Source of the DNA: Patiria miniata
Lineage: Eukaryota; Echinodermata; Asteroidea; Valvatida; Asterinidae
Direction: 5' to 3'
Length of the DNA stretch: 64,000 nt
NCBI RefSeq assembly: GCF_015706575.1
Contig: NW_024037062.1
Coordinates: 5,824,811-5,888,810, forward strand
Both the position numbers and the translations under genes were made by a program. The notes beneath the pieces are model-generated. The model was not told where the DNA came from. It made no database searches and was given only the letters and a program-made list of their open reading frames with translations. The stretch's first letter is position 1. Every line of letters starts with the position of its first letter. Below are positions 23,901 through 33,127 of this stretch, piece after piece.

Positions 23901-25165
23901 TTTCCTTCAAAATTGCATGGCACGGCCGCCATTTTGTTTTACGTTTTAACAAATTTCGAGCTGAGATCCGACGACTCTTTGTTGAATATAAGACGACTAT
24001 TTACTGTACGCTGACTAAATACATAAAACAGTCACTGAGTTGTGCTACAAAATACACATACAACGCGTCGCACTTACGATATGTTTTGTGAAATGGATCG
24101 CAGGACGCATCGCAGCTGCGACGCATCGTAGAGATACAACGCATCGCATCGCTGCGATGCATCTTAAGTTTGATGAAATCGGGTGCTGAACACACCCAGA
24201 CATACACACAGGAGGAATACGTTATTGCAATATCCCGCTCCAGCTTACAGCCAGGGGATAAAAACGGCCCGAACAAAATGATGTGTACTTGATTCCAACT
24301 CTACTTGTCGTCTGTACTAGAAAAACATTGTCTTTAAAAGAAGATACAAGTTTATATATTTTTTTATCTGACCATTCATAGAAAACGAAGTTAATGAAAA
24401 ACTAGGCTATGACTAAACAAATCTTCGGGTCAGATGGGGGAGGGGGAGGGTGGTAAATGCCCCTTCACTCCCCAGTAAGGTTATAAATTGATTGAACTCC
24501 AAACAACTTGCTACAACGTACTCACCTGTTGTAGCTGAGCATGCTGAGGGGGCATGAGCCTCCTGTTGCATCGTGGTAGGGACATCAGTCCGTTGCCAGG
24601 CTGCTTCAGATTGTTGCATCGTGGTAGGGACATCAGTCCGTTGCCAGGCTGCTTCAGATGGTTGCATCGTGGTAGGGACATCAGTCCATTGGCAGGCTAC
24701 TTCAGATTGTTGCATCGTGGTAGGGACATCAGTCCGTTGGTAGGCTGCTTCAGATGGTTGCATCGTGGTAGGGACATCAGTCCGTTGGTAGGCTGCTTCA
24801 GATGGTTGCATCGTGGTAGGGACATCAGTCCGTTGGTAGGCTGCTTCAGATGGTTGCATCGTGGTAGGGACATCAGTCCGTTGCCAGGCTGCTTCAGATT
24901 GTTGCATCGTGGTAGGGACATCAGTCCGTTGCCAGGCTGCTTCAGATGGTTGCATCGTGGTAGGGACATCAGTCCATTGGCAGGCTACTTCAGATTGTTG
25001 CATCGTGGTAGGGACATCAGTCCGTTGCCAGGCTGCTTCAGATTGTTGCATCGTGGTAGGGACATCAGTCCGTTGGTAGGCTGCTTCAGATTGTTGCATC
25101 GTACGTGGTAGGGACATCAGTCCGTTGCCAGGCTGCTTCAGATGGTTGCATCGTGGTAGGGACAT
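18153..25165 (-). CDS. NLR (NACHT-LRR) receptor gene, at least three coding exons
   Basis: Joining 25165-24526, 23039-22920 and 20908-18153 (minus strand) gives one continuous reading frame. Both introns are GT-AG, and phases agree (each exon ends with one base of a split codon). Order of parts: 16-residue repeats, a Gly/Asn-rich linker, NACHT NTPase, helical region, LRRs. NLRs are intracellular innate receptors that usually oligomerise through NACHT. No CARD, Death or Pyrin domain is seen, so effector exons may lie upstream of 25.2 kb or be absent. The GTG that opens the long frame at 20906 is not a start; it lies two bases inside the exon. The N-terminus is unresolved: the ATG at 25165 is possible but its first residues are read in a different frame of the repeat. 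Confidence 0.8.
20909..22364. other. NLR intron DNA with foldback element
   Basis: Most is AT-rich and unrecognised apart from the foldback at 21132-21645. A short inverted pair (ACAAATACAACGTG and CATGTTGTATTTGT) brackets about 120 bp between 22244 and 22364. Confidence 0.35.
21132..21645. mobile_element. Foldback element, arms about 120 bp
   Basis: Left arm begins CTAGATGTTGTTATGGTTTG; right arm ends with its reverse complement. Both contain the GATAACC...CGCGAGAGGGCGCTATCAC block. The right part from 21442 recurs at 42250-42440. No clear target duplication. Confidence 0.65.
22365..22891. mobile_element. Inverted-repeat element (527 bp), mariner-like possible
   Basis: Left TTTTACTATACCTCATTAAT and the reverse complement of the right end agree over about 55 bp with a few mismatches. 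If the ends are set at CTATACC, TA dinucleotides flank both sides. It abuts the 120-nt NLR exon (22920). Confidence 0.6.
22920..23039 (-). CDS. NLR 120-nt exon, Gly/Asn-rich linker
   Basis: Between acceptor TTATTGTAG (23040-23042) and donor GTAAAT (22919-22918) on the minus strand. Read in phase 1 it is fully open: FPPRTGTIGNIGAVGGSNN, then PTISGLSGVNVTYNFLLEEP. The phase matches both neighbouring exons. The Gly/Asn/aliphatic pattern recalls short amyloid-signalling motifs upstream of NTPase domains in other NLR-like proteins; this is inference only. Confidence 0.75.
23080..24262 (+). mobile_element. HINE-like element 3, inside an NLR intron
   Basis: Starts with the same 5' segment as the 14756 element (CTGCAAGTGACACTT), has two shortened satellite units with TGACCTTTGACC (23213 and 23285), CA-rich tracts, a unique part, and an eroded 3' hairpin (CTCCAGCTTACAGCCAGGGG ATAAAAA). 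24085-24165 holds a cluster of GACGCATCG-like repeats. Confidence 0.6.
24526..25165 (-). CDS. NLR upstream exon made of 16-residue repeats
   Basis: The minus-strand frame encodes repeats of TDVPTTMQQSEAAWQR (Q/P at position 9; W, Y or C at 14) and then EAHAPSACSATT before a strong donor ACAACAG|GTGAGT at 24525. Phase joins it to the 120-nt exon. Copies above 25105 are in another frame because of a 4-nt insertion (25101-25104), so a start at ATG 25165 would give MSLPRCNHLKQPGNGL before switching into the normal repeat sequence. True 5' limit unknown. Confidence 0.6.
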
Positions 25166-25200
25166 CAGTCCGTTGGCAGGCTACTTCAGATTGTGCATCC
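24564..25200 (-). repeat. 48-bp coding minisatellite, 13 copies
   Basis: Copies are marked by TAGGGACATCAGTCC (plus strand) beginning at 24577 and every 48 bp to 25057, then 25109 and 25157. Eleven copies keep perfect spacing; the 12th is displaced by four bases. Units differ at a few fixed positions (GCCAGGCTGC, GGTAGGCTGC, GGCAGGCTAC), in combinations indicating block duplication. Confidence 0.95.
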
Positions 25201-26379
25201 ATGGTACTTTGGATCACCAGGCCACTAACCGAAGTCCTGTATGTTTGTCAATGATAATGAATGAAAAGCTGTGTCATCTTTTCATTTTTTTTTCATGCGT
25301 AATAAATCAAAGAAATCTGTGGTACAAACTACATAGCAAGATAACAAATTCGATAAATACATGTATGTCACAAAAAATGTAATAAAAACTCTGTCCCAAA
25401 CCAACTCGGTTCGAGTCACCTCAATCTCAAGACAACTCGGTCCCAGGTCAACTCGGTCCCAAGTCATCAACTCCTTCCCTACGGAAAAATCCGCAGAGCC
25501 CCCATTTGCATATCCCCGGGAAATAGTGCTCCCGGGAGTTACCAAATGGGTGTAGTGTGAACGGTTGCTGGGGTGGCGGTGCGGATAAAATCTCCCGGGT
25601 TTTTGTAAATTGTATTTTTTTCAGTTACATGTACATACAGTGTATATATGTAGCCAAAAGCATGAAAAGGCTGTTTACAATCTCTTAGTCAATGGATATA
25701 GCGAGGCATCATGGGTCCCAACAGGGAAAAACTGCAATAGGACGTTTGCGATATGTGCCCCCATGATATTCTGATGCCCCCTGTGCCCCCACTAAAAAAT
25801 ACCATATACATGATATACCACAGTAACAGGGCCCCTGTTTTGTTTTGATCAAATTAGAGTCAAAAATGTTTGTTATTGCTCAAAAATCACCTTTACAATC
25901 AAAAGCAGATTGTTTTCTCAATTCTAATGACACCCGTTTTGCAATTTTGAACAGTTTCTTGAGGTAGAAATCACAATTTTCCTGTGCGGTTTGTGCCTTG
26001 CGATTTAGCGCGCCGTGCGTGCTCACAGAACATTGTGCGGTGATCGCCATCTTTATTTTTGGGTTGCGTGTTGTCGCCGCGCTGTCATCGTCATTTTTAT
26101 TTACCCCCGAATTTCCCTCAAAAATTCAAAACCCTGCCCTCTATCTATGACATAGGCCCCCTAGCTGTTTATTGAGAATGCCGCCAACTATTAATTGGTC
26201 GGCTAATATTATTTTAAAGTGGGTATTGTTCCCTTTAGGAACCGGGCCCTATACACGATCGCCGTTATTAATATCATGGTTATGGTTCTACAATTTACAA
26301 AACACTAAGTTACTCACTTAACTTAAGTACAAAAATGTCCATCAAAACACAGCCATTTCCTAGCTTGAGTAACTGACTA
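25201..26379. other. Intergenic or NLR intron DNA
   Basis: Contains a short imperfect tandem of CAACTCGGTCCCA-type units (25398-25470). No exon with a convincing splice acceptor and donor was found that would supply the NLR N-terminus. Confidence 0.35.
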
Positions 26380-26398
26380 ACTCCAGCCTAGCCCCATA

Positions 26399-26845
26399 AA
26401 TGTGGCCTATTTACTGGACTGCCTCCGTAAACATAGGCCACACATCCACATGTACAAAAATCGTGTCGACGGAGCCAAATTTTGATTTTCACATTTAGGC
26501 TTAGTTTGTAGGTTTTTTTTGCTTTAGAAGCATACTCACCCTCTTTATAGGCTAATCAGAAAGTGCTGCCTTTTTCAGATGTATATTTTTCGTGAAATTT
26601 CCAGATTCATTTTTACACGTTTGCGTATCAAAATTTCAACATGAAATTACACAAAAATTAGACATCTGAAAAAGGCAGCACTTTCTGATTAGCCTGTAAA
26701 GAGGGTGAGTATGCTTCTAAAGCAAAAAAAACCTACAAACTAAGCCTAAATGTGAAAATCAAAATTTGGCTCCGTCGACACGATTTTTGTACATGTGGAT
26801 GTGTGGCCTATGTTTACGGAGGCAGTCCAGTAAATAGGCCACATT
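26399..26845. repeat. 447-bp near-perfect palindrome
   Basis: Arms 26399-26582 and 26662-26845 (184 bp each) are reverse complements with one evident mismatch (TATAGGC versus TACAGGC equivalent); the 79-bp centre pairs only weakly. Confidence 0.93.
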
Positions 26846-26994
26846 GGAGCAACTATAGAATGCAGGGCCACGCCGAAGCAAGGTTTTTTATTTTGCCTGG
26901 AGGCGTGGATGGAATAGGAGTAATAGATATGCAAACCTGCAAAAAAGTGCTAAGTACAGCGAAGGAATGCACTGCACTGCTTGTATATGTTTTG

Positions 26995-27615
26995 GGGGCA
27001 CTGTCTGGAGCGGCGGAGGCGCGGAGTCTTGGAGTCGCAGAATCGCGGAGACGCGGGGCACTGGAGTGGCCGCAGTGGCGGAGGCGCGGAGTCGCAGAGA
27101 CTCGCGCCGATAGAGGGCGCAATTCTCGGCGGAATTTTTTTGAGAACGAAGCATCCATATCCATTTTAAATGGGCGCGCAAATTAGGAAGGGAGGAGGGC
27201 GACGGGGCACTGTCTGGAGCGGCGGAGGCGCGGAGTCTTGGAGTCGCAGAATCGCTTTAAATGGGCGGGCCAATTAGGAAGGGAGGAGGGCGACGGGGCA
27301 CTGTCTGGAGCGGCGGAGGCGCGGAGTCTTGGAGTCGCAGAATCGCGGGGCACTATACACTGGAGTGCTAGTGGCGGAGGCGCGGAGTCGCGGAGTCGCA
27401 GAGACGCGCACCGATAGAGGGCGCAATTCTCTGCGTGACGCGGGGCACTATACACTGGTGGCGGAGGCGCGGAGTCGCGGAGTCGCAGAGACACGCACCG
27501 ATAGAGGGCGCAATTCTCTGCGTGACGCGGGGCACTATACACTGGTGGCGGAGGCGCGGAGTTGCGGAGTCGGAGAGACACGCACCGATAGAGGGCGCAA
27601 TTCTCTGCGGCTCCA
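26995..27615 (+). repeat. GC-rich tandem array
   Basis: Two interleaved unit types: CTGTCTGGAGCGGCGGAGGC (at about 27000, 27210 and 27300, the latter two as a 91-bp duplication) and an approximately 85-bp unit containing GGAGTCGCAGAGAC...CCGATAGAGGGCGCAATTCT, three successive copies from about 27355. Sharp GC contrast with the flanks. Open frames here are by-products of composition. Confidence 0.85.
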
Positions 27616-28111
27616 CGACTCCACGATCGATTTTCGGAGGTAGGTCGACTGCGGTTCCACGCCTCCACGCAGCCGTACGGAGGCGCGGATGTAGAGTAAA
27701 GTGGCCCTGCATTCTATAGTTGTACCGCCACATTTATGGGGCTAACTCCAGCCATGCTCCAGCTGACATGTCAGCTGGAGTTACTCACAGTTACTGCACA
27801 GTTTGCCCCTCAACTCCGCACTAATTCTTGACATACTTACGTATAATGCACCCAACAAAAATGGGTGGATTATGTCATGTTTTTGCCAAAATGATGAAAA
27901 AAATATGACTTTTCCGCACTGGGCCAACCTGAGTGACAGTGACACTTGAAACGCGCACGCAGATACGTGTAGTGGCATCGACAATAATTATGTAGTAGCC
28001 TCTGCGGTATTCTGGTTGCCAGACCAAAAGATTCCGACTATATGAATCGGCAAAAGCTCAACCTCGTCCAAAGGGTGCCGAGCAGTACGCGCCCGCCACT
28101 ACCTGCTCTCT

Positions 28112-28323
28112 CGGGGCCGGGTCGGAAATTTACGTCCGCTCATGTAAGTCGGACGCCTCGATGCTTACAATTTCTTTATTCTGCCTTATAGGTCCGACGC
28201 CTCATAAGTTCGACGCCTCATACGTCCAAAACAGCGTTTGTCCATTGTCGGATTTATGAGATGGACGGACTTATGAGGCGTCCGGTCGGACCCGAGAAGT
28301 CGGACTTATATGATACGGCCCCG
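28112..28323. mobile_element. 212-bp element rich in GACGCCTCATAA motifs
   Basis: Short TIRs CGGGGCCG/CGGCCCCG, flanked by CTCTCT at 28106-28111 and 28324-28329; it splits a CAACCTCG element precisely, and removing it restores the sequence of the intact copy. The interior carries direct and inverted copies of TCCGACGCCTCATAAGT. Confidence 0.75.
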
Positions 28324-28512
28324 CTCTCTCACCCAGCTCAGGCACGTGTGCAAAAATGTTGAACACGTATGCAAATGAGGTATATTCTGGCGCCTGTTTT
28401 TGCGGTGTCTGTGGTACGGTAAAAACAGCTTCAATTCGTCGCGCCGTGAGTTTATTACGAAAACACACTTGTTTTCGAAGTTAAAATCGTTCGTTCGTGT
28501 CTCCTCCATAGA

Positions 28513-28857
28513 TCATATAATGTCCCTCCATCTCTGGATGCTTGTGATGGCCGTCTCAGTGACAAGGGTCAGGTCAGTCCTCGTCCATGCAGTTTATTCC
28601 GCCGCACTCCAGAACATGATCCATCGTTTGGATCTGTCCGCAGTCACAGAGGGTATCTTCTTTATCGGTATACCCCCATCTTGCCGTGTTGGCCCTGCAC
28701 CGCCCCATTCTGGTCCGCAGCCGGTTCAGACATTGCCACTCTGGCCACTTCAAGTTGAGTCCTCTGATGGGTAGAGGCTTGACTGGTGGTTGGGGACTCT
28801 GCTCAGGTGGTGGGACAGCTAGAATCCAGAAAGCTGTTACAATGTTATCTGCCAATC
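28513..28857 (-). pseudogene. LINE ORF2 C-terminal fragment
   Basis: Minus-strand translation gives WPEWQCLNRLRTRMGRCRAN, then RWGYTDKEDTLCDCG and QTMDHVLEC, the C-terminal CCHC-type segment (C-x-C-x7-H-x3-C) of non-LTR retrotransposon reverse transcriptases. A frame break near 28575 separates this from TDLTLVTETAITSIQRWRDI and stop (28513-28515), which looks like the natural ORF end. No RT catalytic region remains. Clade not assignable. Confidence 0.7.
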
Positions 28858-29132
28858 ATATTAATGTGAGCAAATAGGAAAGGGAAGGAGTATTTTTAAG
28901 AAGGCGCGTGGACGTTTTAATTACAATATTTGTGAAAACACGTCATGCACGTTGGAAATAGCAACACCAAGTACACGATATAAATCCATTACTAGCAAAT
29001 TGCGGTATCGAATCAGGATATGGGAAGAACTTAGTTTCCTATCCAGGGCTTACTATATCAGCTTACTAATACCAGGGTGAGAGAGCAGGTAGTGATGGGC
29101 ACGTACTGTTCGACACGCTGAGGACGAGGTTG

Positions 29133-29839
29133 TGGGAAGGGTTGATGAATTCACGCTCTGATTGGATAGATTTTGCGTGACCTGTGACCGGCAAGTCGTC
29201 ACGGCCACGACGTACACGGCAAGGGTTTTTAAACGGCTGATTTTAAGACTGATCCATTCAACACTTTTTTATTCCCATTCAAAAAAATGTCCCTTTTTTG
29301 TTGAAAAGCGCAATAATGTAGGAAAATCTGTACCTTTTGGGTAATCCTGCGGGAGCTTTTTGGGTGTTGTTTTCTGTTATGTTTTCTGTTATGTTTACTT
29401 CTCAGTATTATTTGTACTGACATGTAACTGTTTTGTCTGTAATTCACTGTTTGTAATATCCCGGAAAATGAAATAAATAAATAAATAAATAAACCTCTGT
29501 GTTGTAAATTTGCAATTCCCGTCACTTGCTCAGGCTCCGCGTTTCGCATTCACGAACGGTCAATGATTGCATGCATTATGCGACGCTCAAAATCTGTCCA
29601 CACGGTCCGCAATGAAAAAGAAATCACATCCGGTGTCAAATGCATGCATTTCAATGAGAACGTTTTCGGATAGCATTTGCGCACATTGGCTAACCGCGGT
29701 CTTATACAGCTGCAGCTAGATGCTTTATACATAGGTCATGATAAATTACCCAGAATGCCATCCCCACTTCCTTCACAAGATTCTGTAAAGCTCATCAGCC
29801 CTTCCCAGCGCCCTGTTTGCAGGGAGGTGGGTACGAGCG
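29133..29839. mobile_element. 5'-truncated copy of the 3340-3908 element, with inserted LINE tail
   Basis: Matches the 3340 element from GGGAAGGG(C/T)TGA to the right end TACGAGCGAA. An extra segment (about 29339-29497) ends with GGAAAATG and (AAAT)n and looks like a LINE 3' tail, since it breaks the alignment between the halves of the element. Confidence 0.7.
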
Positions 29840-30494
29840 AAAACCGTACCTGGCACGATTCTAGCCTGGTTCTCAGACCTGACAATTATTCCCGACGCTC
29901 ACGTCTAAATTGTAAGGCAGCCGCCGTGGTTAAAAATAAACATGACGACATTGACGGCCCTTTTAAAAATAAACTCAGCTTCGTTTCCGAATTCGCTTTA
30001 TCACAAATAGCTTCTAATGTTCGATAATTTTTTTCATAATATCATACAGTTATGTTAATACAGTTTGATATTTCTGTAAGGAAACATTGACTAATGTTGA
30101 CCTGGAATCTTCAAAGTTAGGCACCCCAATAGCACTGTTAGCAGGCCGAGTTTTGGAAAATGCCGGTAACGGTCGTCAAATTCAAAACAGTACATGGAGC
30201 AGCAAAAATGTCACCCCTCGTATACGATCCGAGTACAAAATCGTCGTTGAATTTCAATTTTCTCTAAATAAAAGCAATGAATATTAGTTATCAACTCGAT
30301 GTTTAAAGTTTTTAGTAAGCAATTAGCAGTTAATAAAACCTAGCCTATATTATACTCGGAAGTACTCGGGCGCTATCCGCGATTGTCGACGAAATGAATT
30401 CGGCAAACTTCGGACATTTTCGAAAAAAGAAGGAATTCCTCCCGTTTTAGTCACGTGACGTAAATTGTAATACAATATGTAACCGAAGGCTACC

Positions 30495-31007
30495 CAACCT
30501 CGTCCCCAGGGTGTCGAGCAGTACGCGCCCACCACTACCTGCCCTCTCACCCTGGTATTGGATCATTTGCATGTGCAAGATTTTTGAACACGTATGCAAA
30601 TGAGGAACAGTCTGGTGCCTGGATATGCGTTGCAAATTAGCGTTTGTTTTTGTATGCGGTGTCTGGGGTGAAAACAGAGTCAATTCGTAGCAGCGCGACC
30701 ACGGCGTGAGTTACGAAAACAAGATTTTCGAAATCAAACTGTTACGATCTTATCGAGACAACATGCAGTATCATATTTCATATTAATATGAGCAAATTGG
30801 AAAGGAAATTAGTATTTTCAAGAAGGCGTGGACGAATGATTGCGAAAACACGTACTGCACGTTGTGAATAATAGCACTAAGTACACGATCATAATCCATT
30901 ACTAGCCAATTGAGGTATCGAATCAGGATACAGGAAGAACGTTTCCTATCCAGGGTTTACTATTGGAAACGAGGTTGGAAATAAAGTAAGCACTGGGGAC
31001 GAGGTTG
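30495..31007 (+). mobile_element. Intact CAACCTCG-family element, 513 bp
   Basis: Perfect 15-bp TIRs CAACCTCGTCCCCAG / CTGGGGACGAGGTTG and perfect 9-bp duplication AAGGCTACC (30486-30494 and 31008-31016). The best reference copy for the family (others at 11145, 11505, 28059). Non-coding; Mutator-like by duplication length only. Confidence 0.85.
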
Positions 31008-31016
31008 AAGGCTACC

Positions 31017-31804
31017 TGACCTCAGATTCGTCAGGAATAGTCAGAATATTTTGGTCTGGGAACCAGGCTAGCACGCGCGATTCATGGCACGATGTTTGCG
31101 AGGTGCGCGCCGGGTACGTGACCAACAAGACAGTTGCTAAAACTTGGTTTCGTTTCCAGTTCGTCTTTGCCTGAAAGTTAGTTCCAAACTGAAAAAATTC
31201 TATCTCAACATCGGTTAATTTGTTCTTACCAAAAAGTCAAAGGCTTCGATATTATTAATGCACAGGTAATTAAATACAAAATTTGATTAACTGAGCTTGA
31301 ATCTAAGGGTACGCTAACAAAGGTAAGATAATTTTAAGGTCTTTGGGCAATCTTATGCATATCAGGACTTTCTGATTAAACGAGTTAAACGAGGTCTTGT
31401 TCAGCCCAAACACCACGAAGGGTGTAATTGACTTATCGATAATTTTCCTGTTTCCTATTGCGAAAGTTCCCTAGGCCAAGGGAGATTCAAAAAGCGTCCG
31501 GGGGGAGGGGGATGGGTAGATACCATGTAACACTTGAAGGTGTTGTTAAAAAGCGCCTTCTTGGATACACTTCTGATGGAATCAACAATGTCACCGGAAA
31601 CTACTTGATAAGAAAAAAAATGGAGTACCAATTCAGTTCTTCCGGAAATACGTGAAACCCGTCGCACGATGACACACCCAGTAGGCATGGACAGATCTCC
31701 CAATGACATCTTGCTGACTTCCTCAGGTACGCTGTACGACCTGCAGAACGTCGCCAAAAGTACTTTGCTAATAATGTTGGCTGTTTTGTTATGCATTTCC
31801 TGTT
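31017..31804. other. Unrecognised DNA
   Basis: No exon, RNA gene or named repeat was recognised. 31040-31075 (GGTCTGGGAACCAGGCTAGC) is an inverted match to 29865-29885. Confidence 0.35.
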
Positions 31805-31854
31805 GTAGAGTACGAAAGCCCGTTAGTGCCATCGAATGTATAAATTGCTCTTTT

Positions 31855-32375
31855 GCAAGTATATGTTTGGTGAATCTTGTTTTTCGGATGTATATGTTTG
31901 TGGAATCTTGTTTTTCGGATGTATATGTTTAGCAAATCTTGTTTTTTGGATGTATATGTTTAGCAAGTCTTGTTTTTTGGATGTATATGTTTGGCGAATC
32001 TTGTTTTTTGCAAGTATATGTTTCCCGAGTCTTGTTTTTTGCAAGTATAAATTTGGCAAATCTTGTTTTTTGCAAGTATGTTTCGCGAGTCTTGTTTTCG
32101 TGAAGTCTATTTTTAGTAACAGTCTTGTTTTTTGGAAGTATATGTTTCCCGAGTCTTGTTTTTTGCAAGTATGTTTCGCGAGTCTTGTTTTTGTGAAGTC
32201 TATTTTTAGTAACAGTCTTGTTTTTTGCAAGTATATGTTTCCCGAGTCTTGTTTTTTGCAAGTATATGTTTCCCAAGTCTTGTTTTTTGCAAGTATATGT
32301 TTGGCGAGTCTTGTTTTTTGGAAGTATATGTTTGGCGAATCTTGTTTTTTGCAAGTACATGTTTGGCAAATCTTG
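31855..32375 (+). repeat. Left arm: 31-bp tandem repeats
   Basis: Units such as TATATGTTTGGCGAATCTTG + TTTTTTGCAAG, roughly 17 copies with some short variants (TAGTAACAG type). Because 31 is not a multiple of three and units lack stops, several frames stay open; these are not genes. Confidence 0.93.
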
Positions 32376-32381
32376 GTTTTA

Positions 32382-33068
32382 TATGCCCCGCGGCGAAGCC
32401 GAAGGGGCATACTGTTTCCGCCTCATCCTTCCGTGGGTGGGTGAGTGTGTGTGTGGGTGAGCTTGGGTGAGCTTGTCTTACATACGCAGTGTGGACTTCC
32501 GAACAAAAGACGTCCACATAATGTAGGTAGCACCGACGTTGTGTGGACTTACCCCACGTCCACACAGTGTTTCCCCATTTCTGGAAAACAGGTTTAGAGG
32601 CATTTTTGGGTTAGGTTTATCTGTAGCAGAATGAAGAGAAACACTAAAGGGAATCATAGAAAAAAAATTGGGTTGAAAGAGTTTTCACAGTTTGAGAAAA
32701 ATGAGTTTTTTCACTGGTTTTTCTTAACTACACGAAAGCAATGGAAAGTCCACACTAGTCATGTGAAACAAGTATGGGTGTCTGGGTGTGCGTGTGGGTG
32801 TGTGTGTGTGTGTCCGGACAAATCTTGTCAGCGCGATAACTTGAGAAATCCTTAACATAATGAACTTCAAAAATCTTGTATTTATTCTGAGATCATAGGG
32901 ATTAGGGATTAATTCATATAAAACCTACAGAAGACACTAATGCTGTCAATGAACGTTCCATGTGACCAAGGTACATGTAAGTTGATGTTAAAGGAGTGGT
33001 GTTATGTCAATGGAATAGTCACGGTTGCGGGGCATTTGTGTTTTTAAACACACCTGACTTGTTTTAAG
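32382..33068 (-). mobile_element. HINE-like copy nested in the 3.1-kb transposon
   Basis: Inverted copy of 16348-17541: starts with the hairpin ATGCCCCGCGGCGAAGCCG, runs through the CA/GT tracts and unique part, and ends at ACACACCTGACTTGTTTTA. Only a remnant of one satellite unit (about 32820-32875) remains instead of four. Confidence 0.8.
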
Positions 33069-33127
33069 TCTGTTATAGCTGCGGTGTGCATCATGAGGAC
33101 GCTGTTGTTTGTGATGAAAGCATAGCC

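Larger units (their letters stand above)
26389..27744. mobile_element. TIR element with 9-bp target duplication, palindrome and GC-rich array
   Basis: Left TIR TAGCCCCATAAATGTGG, right TIR its exact reverse complement, flanked by perfect ACTCCAGCC at 26380-26388 and 27745-27753. GCAACTATAGAATGCAGGGC at 26850 pairs with its reverse complement (one mismatch) near 27705, showing that the TIR continues but is interrupted on the left by the 447-bp palindrome. Confidence 0.8.
28059..29132. mobile_element. Rearranged CAACCTCG-family element with two insertions
   Basis: Left end CAACCTCGTCCAAAGGGTGC. The body follows the 30495 copy but is interrupted by the 28112-28323 insertion and by a LINE fragment (about 28493-28857). 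The right end is an inverted left end (ACCAGGGTGAGAGAGCAGG...GGACGAGGTTG), so the copy is recombinant; flanks do not match. Confidence 0.7.

Noticed and set aside
24554..25111. Plus-strand 185-codon frame through the 48-bp repeat
   Set aside because: Several frames are open because the unit has no stops; only the minus frame ends in a splice donor with matching phase.
24564..25200. CRISPR array
   Set aside because: Units are contiguous 48-bp copies with no unique spacers, in a eukaryotic coding context.
26853..27733. Arg/Ala-rich frames in the GC-rich array
   Set aside because: They exist on both strands and in several frames because of tandem GC-rich units.
31823..32444. Long frames on both strands in the 31-bp arrays (also 33915-34886)
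   Set aside because: The 31-bp unit is stop-free in several frames; the proteins are pure translations of the satellite.
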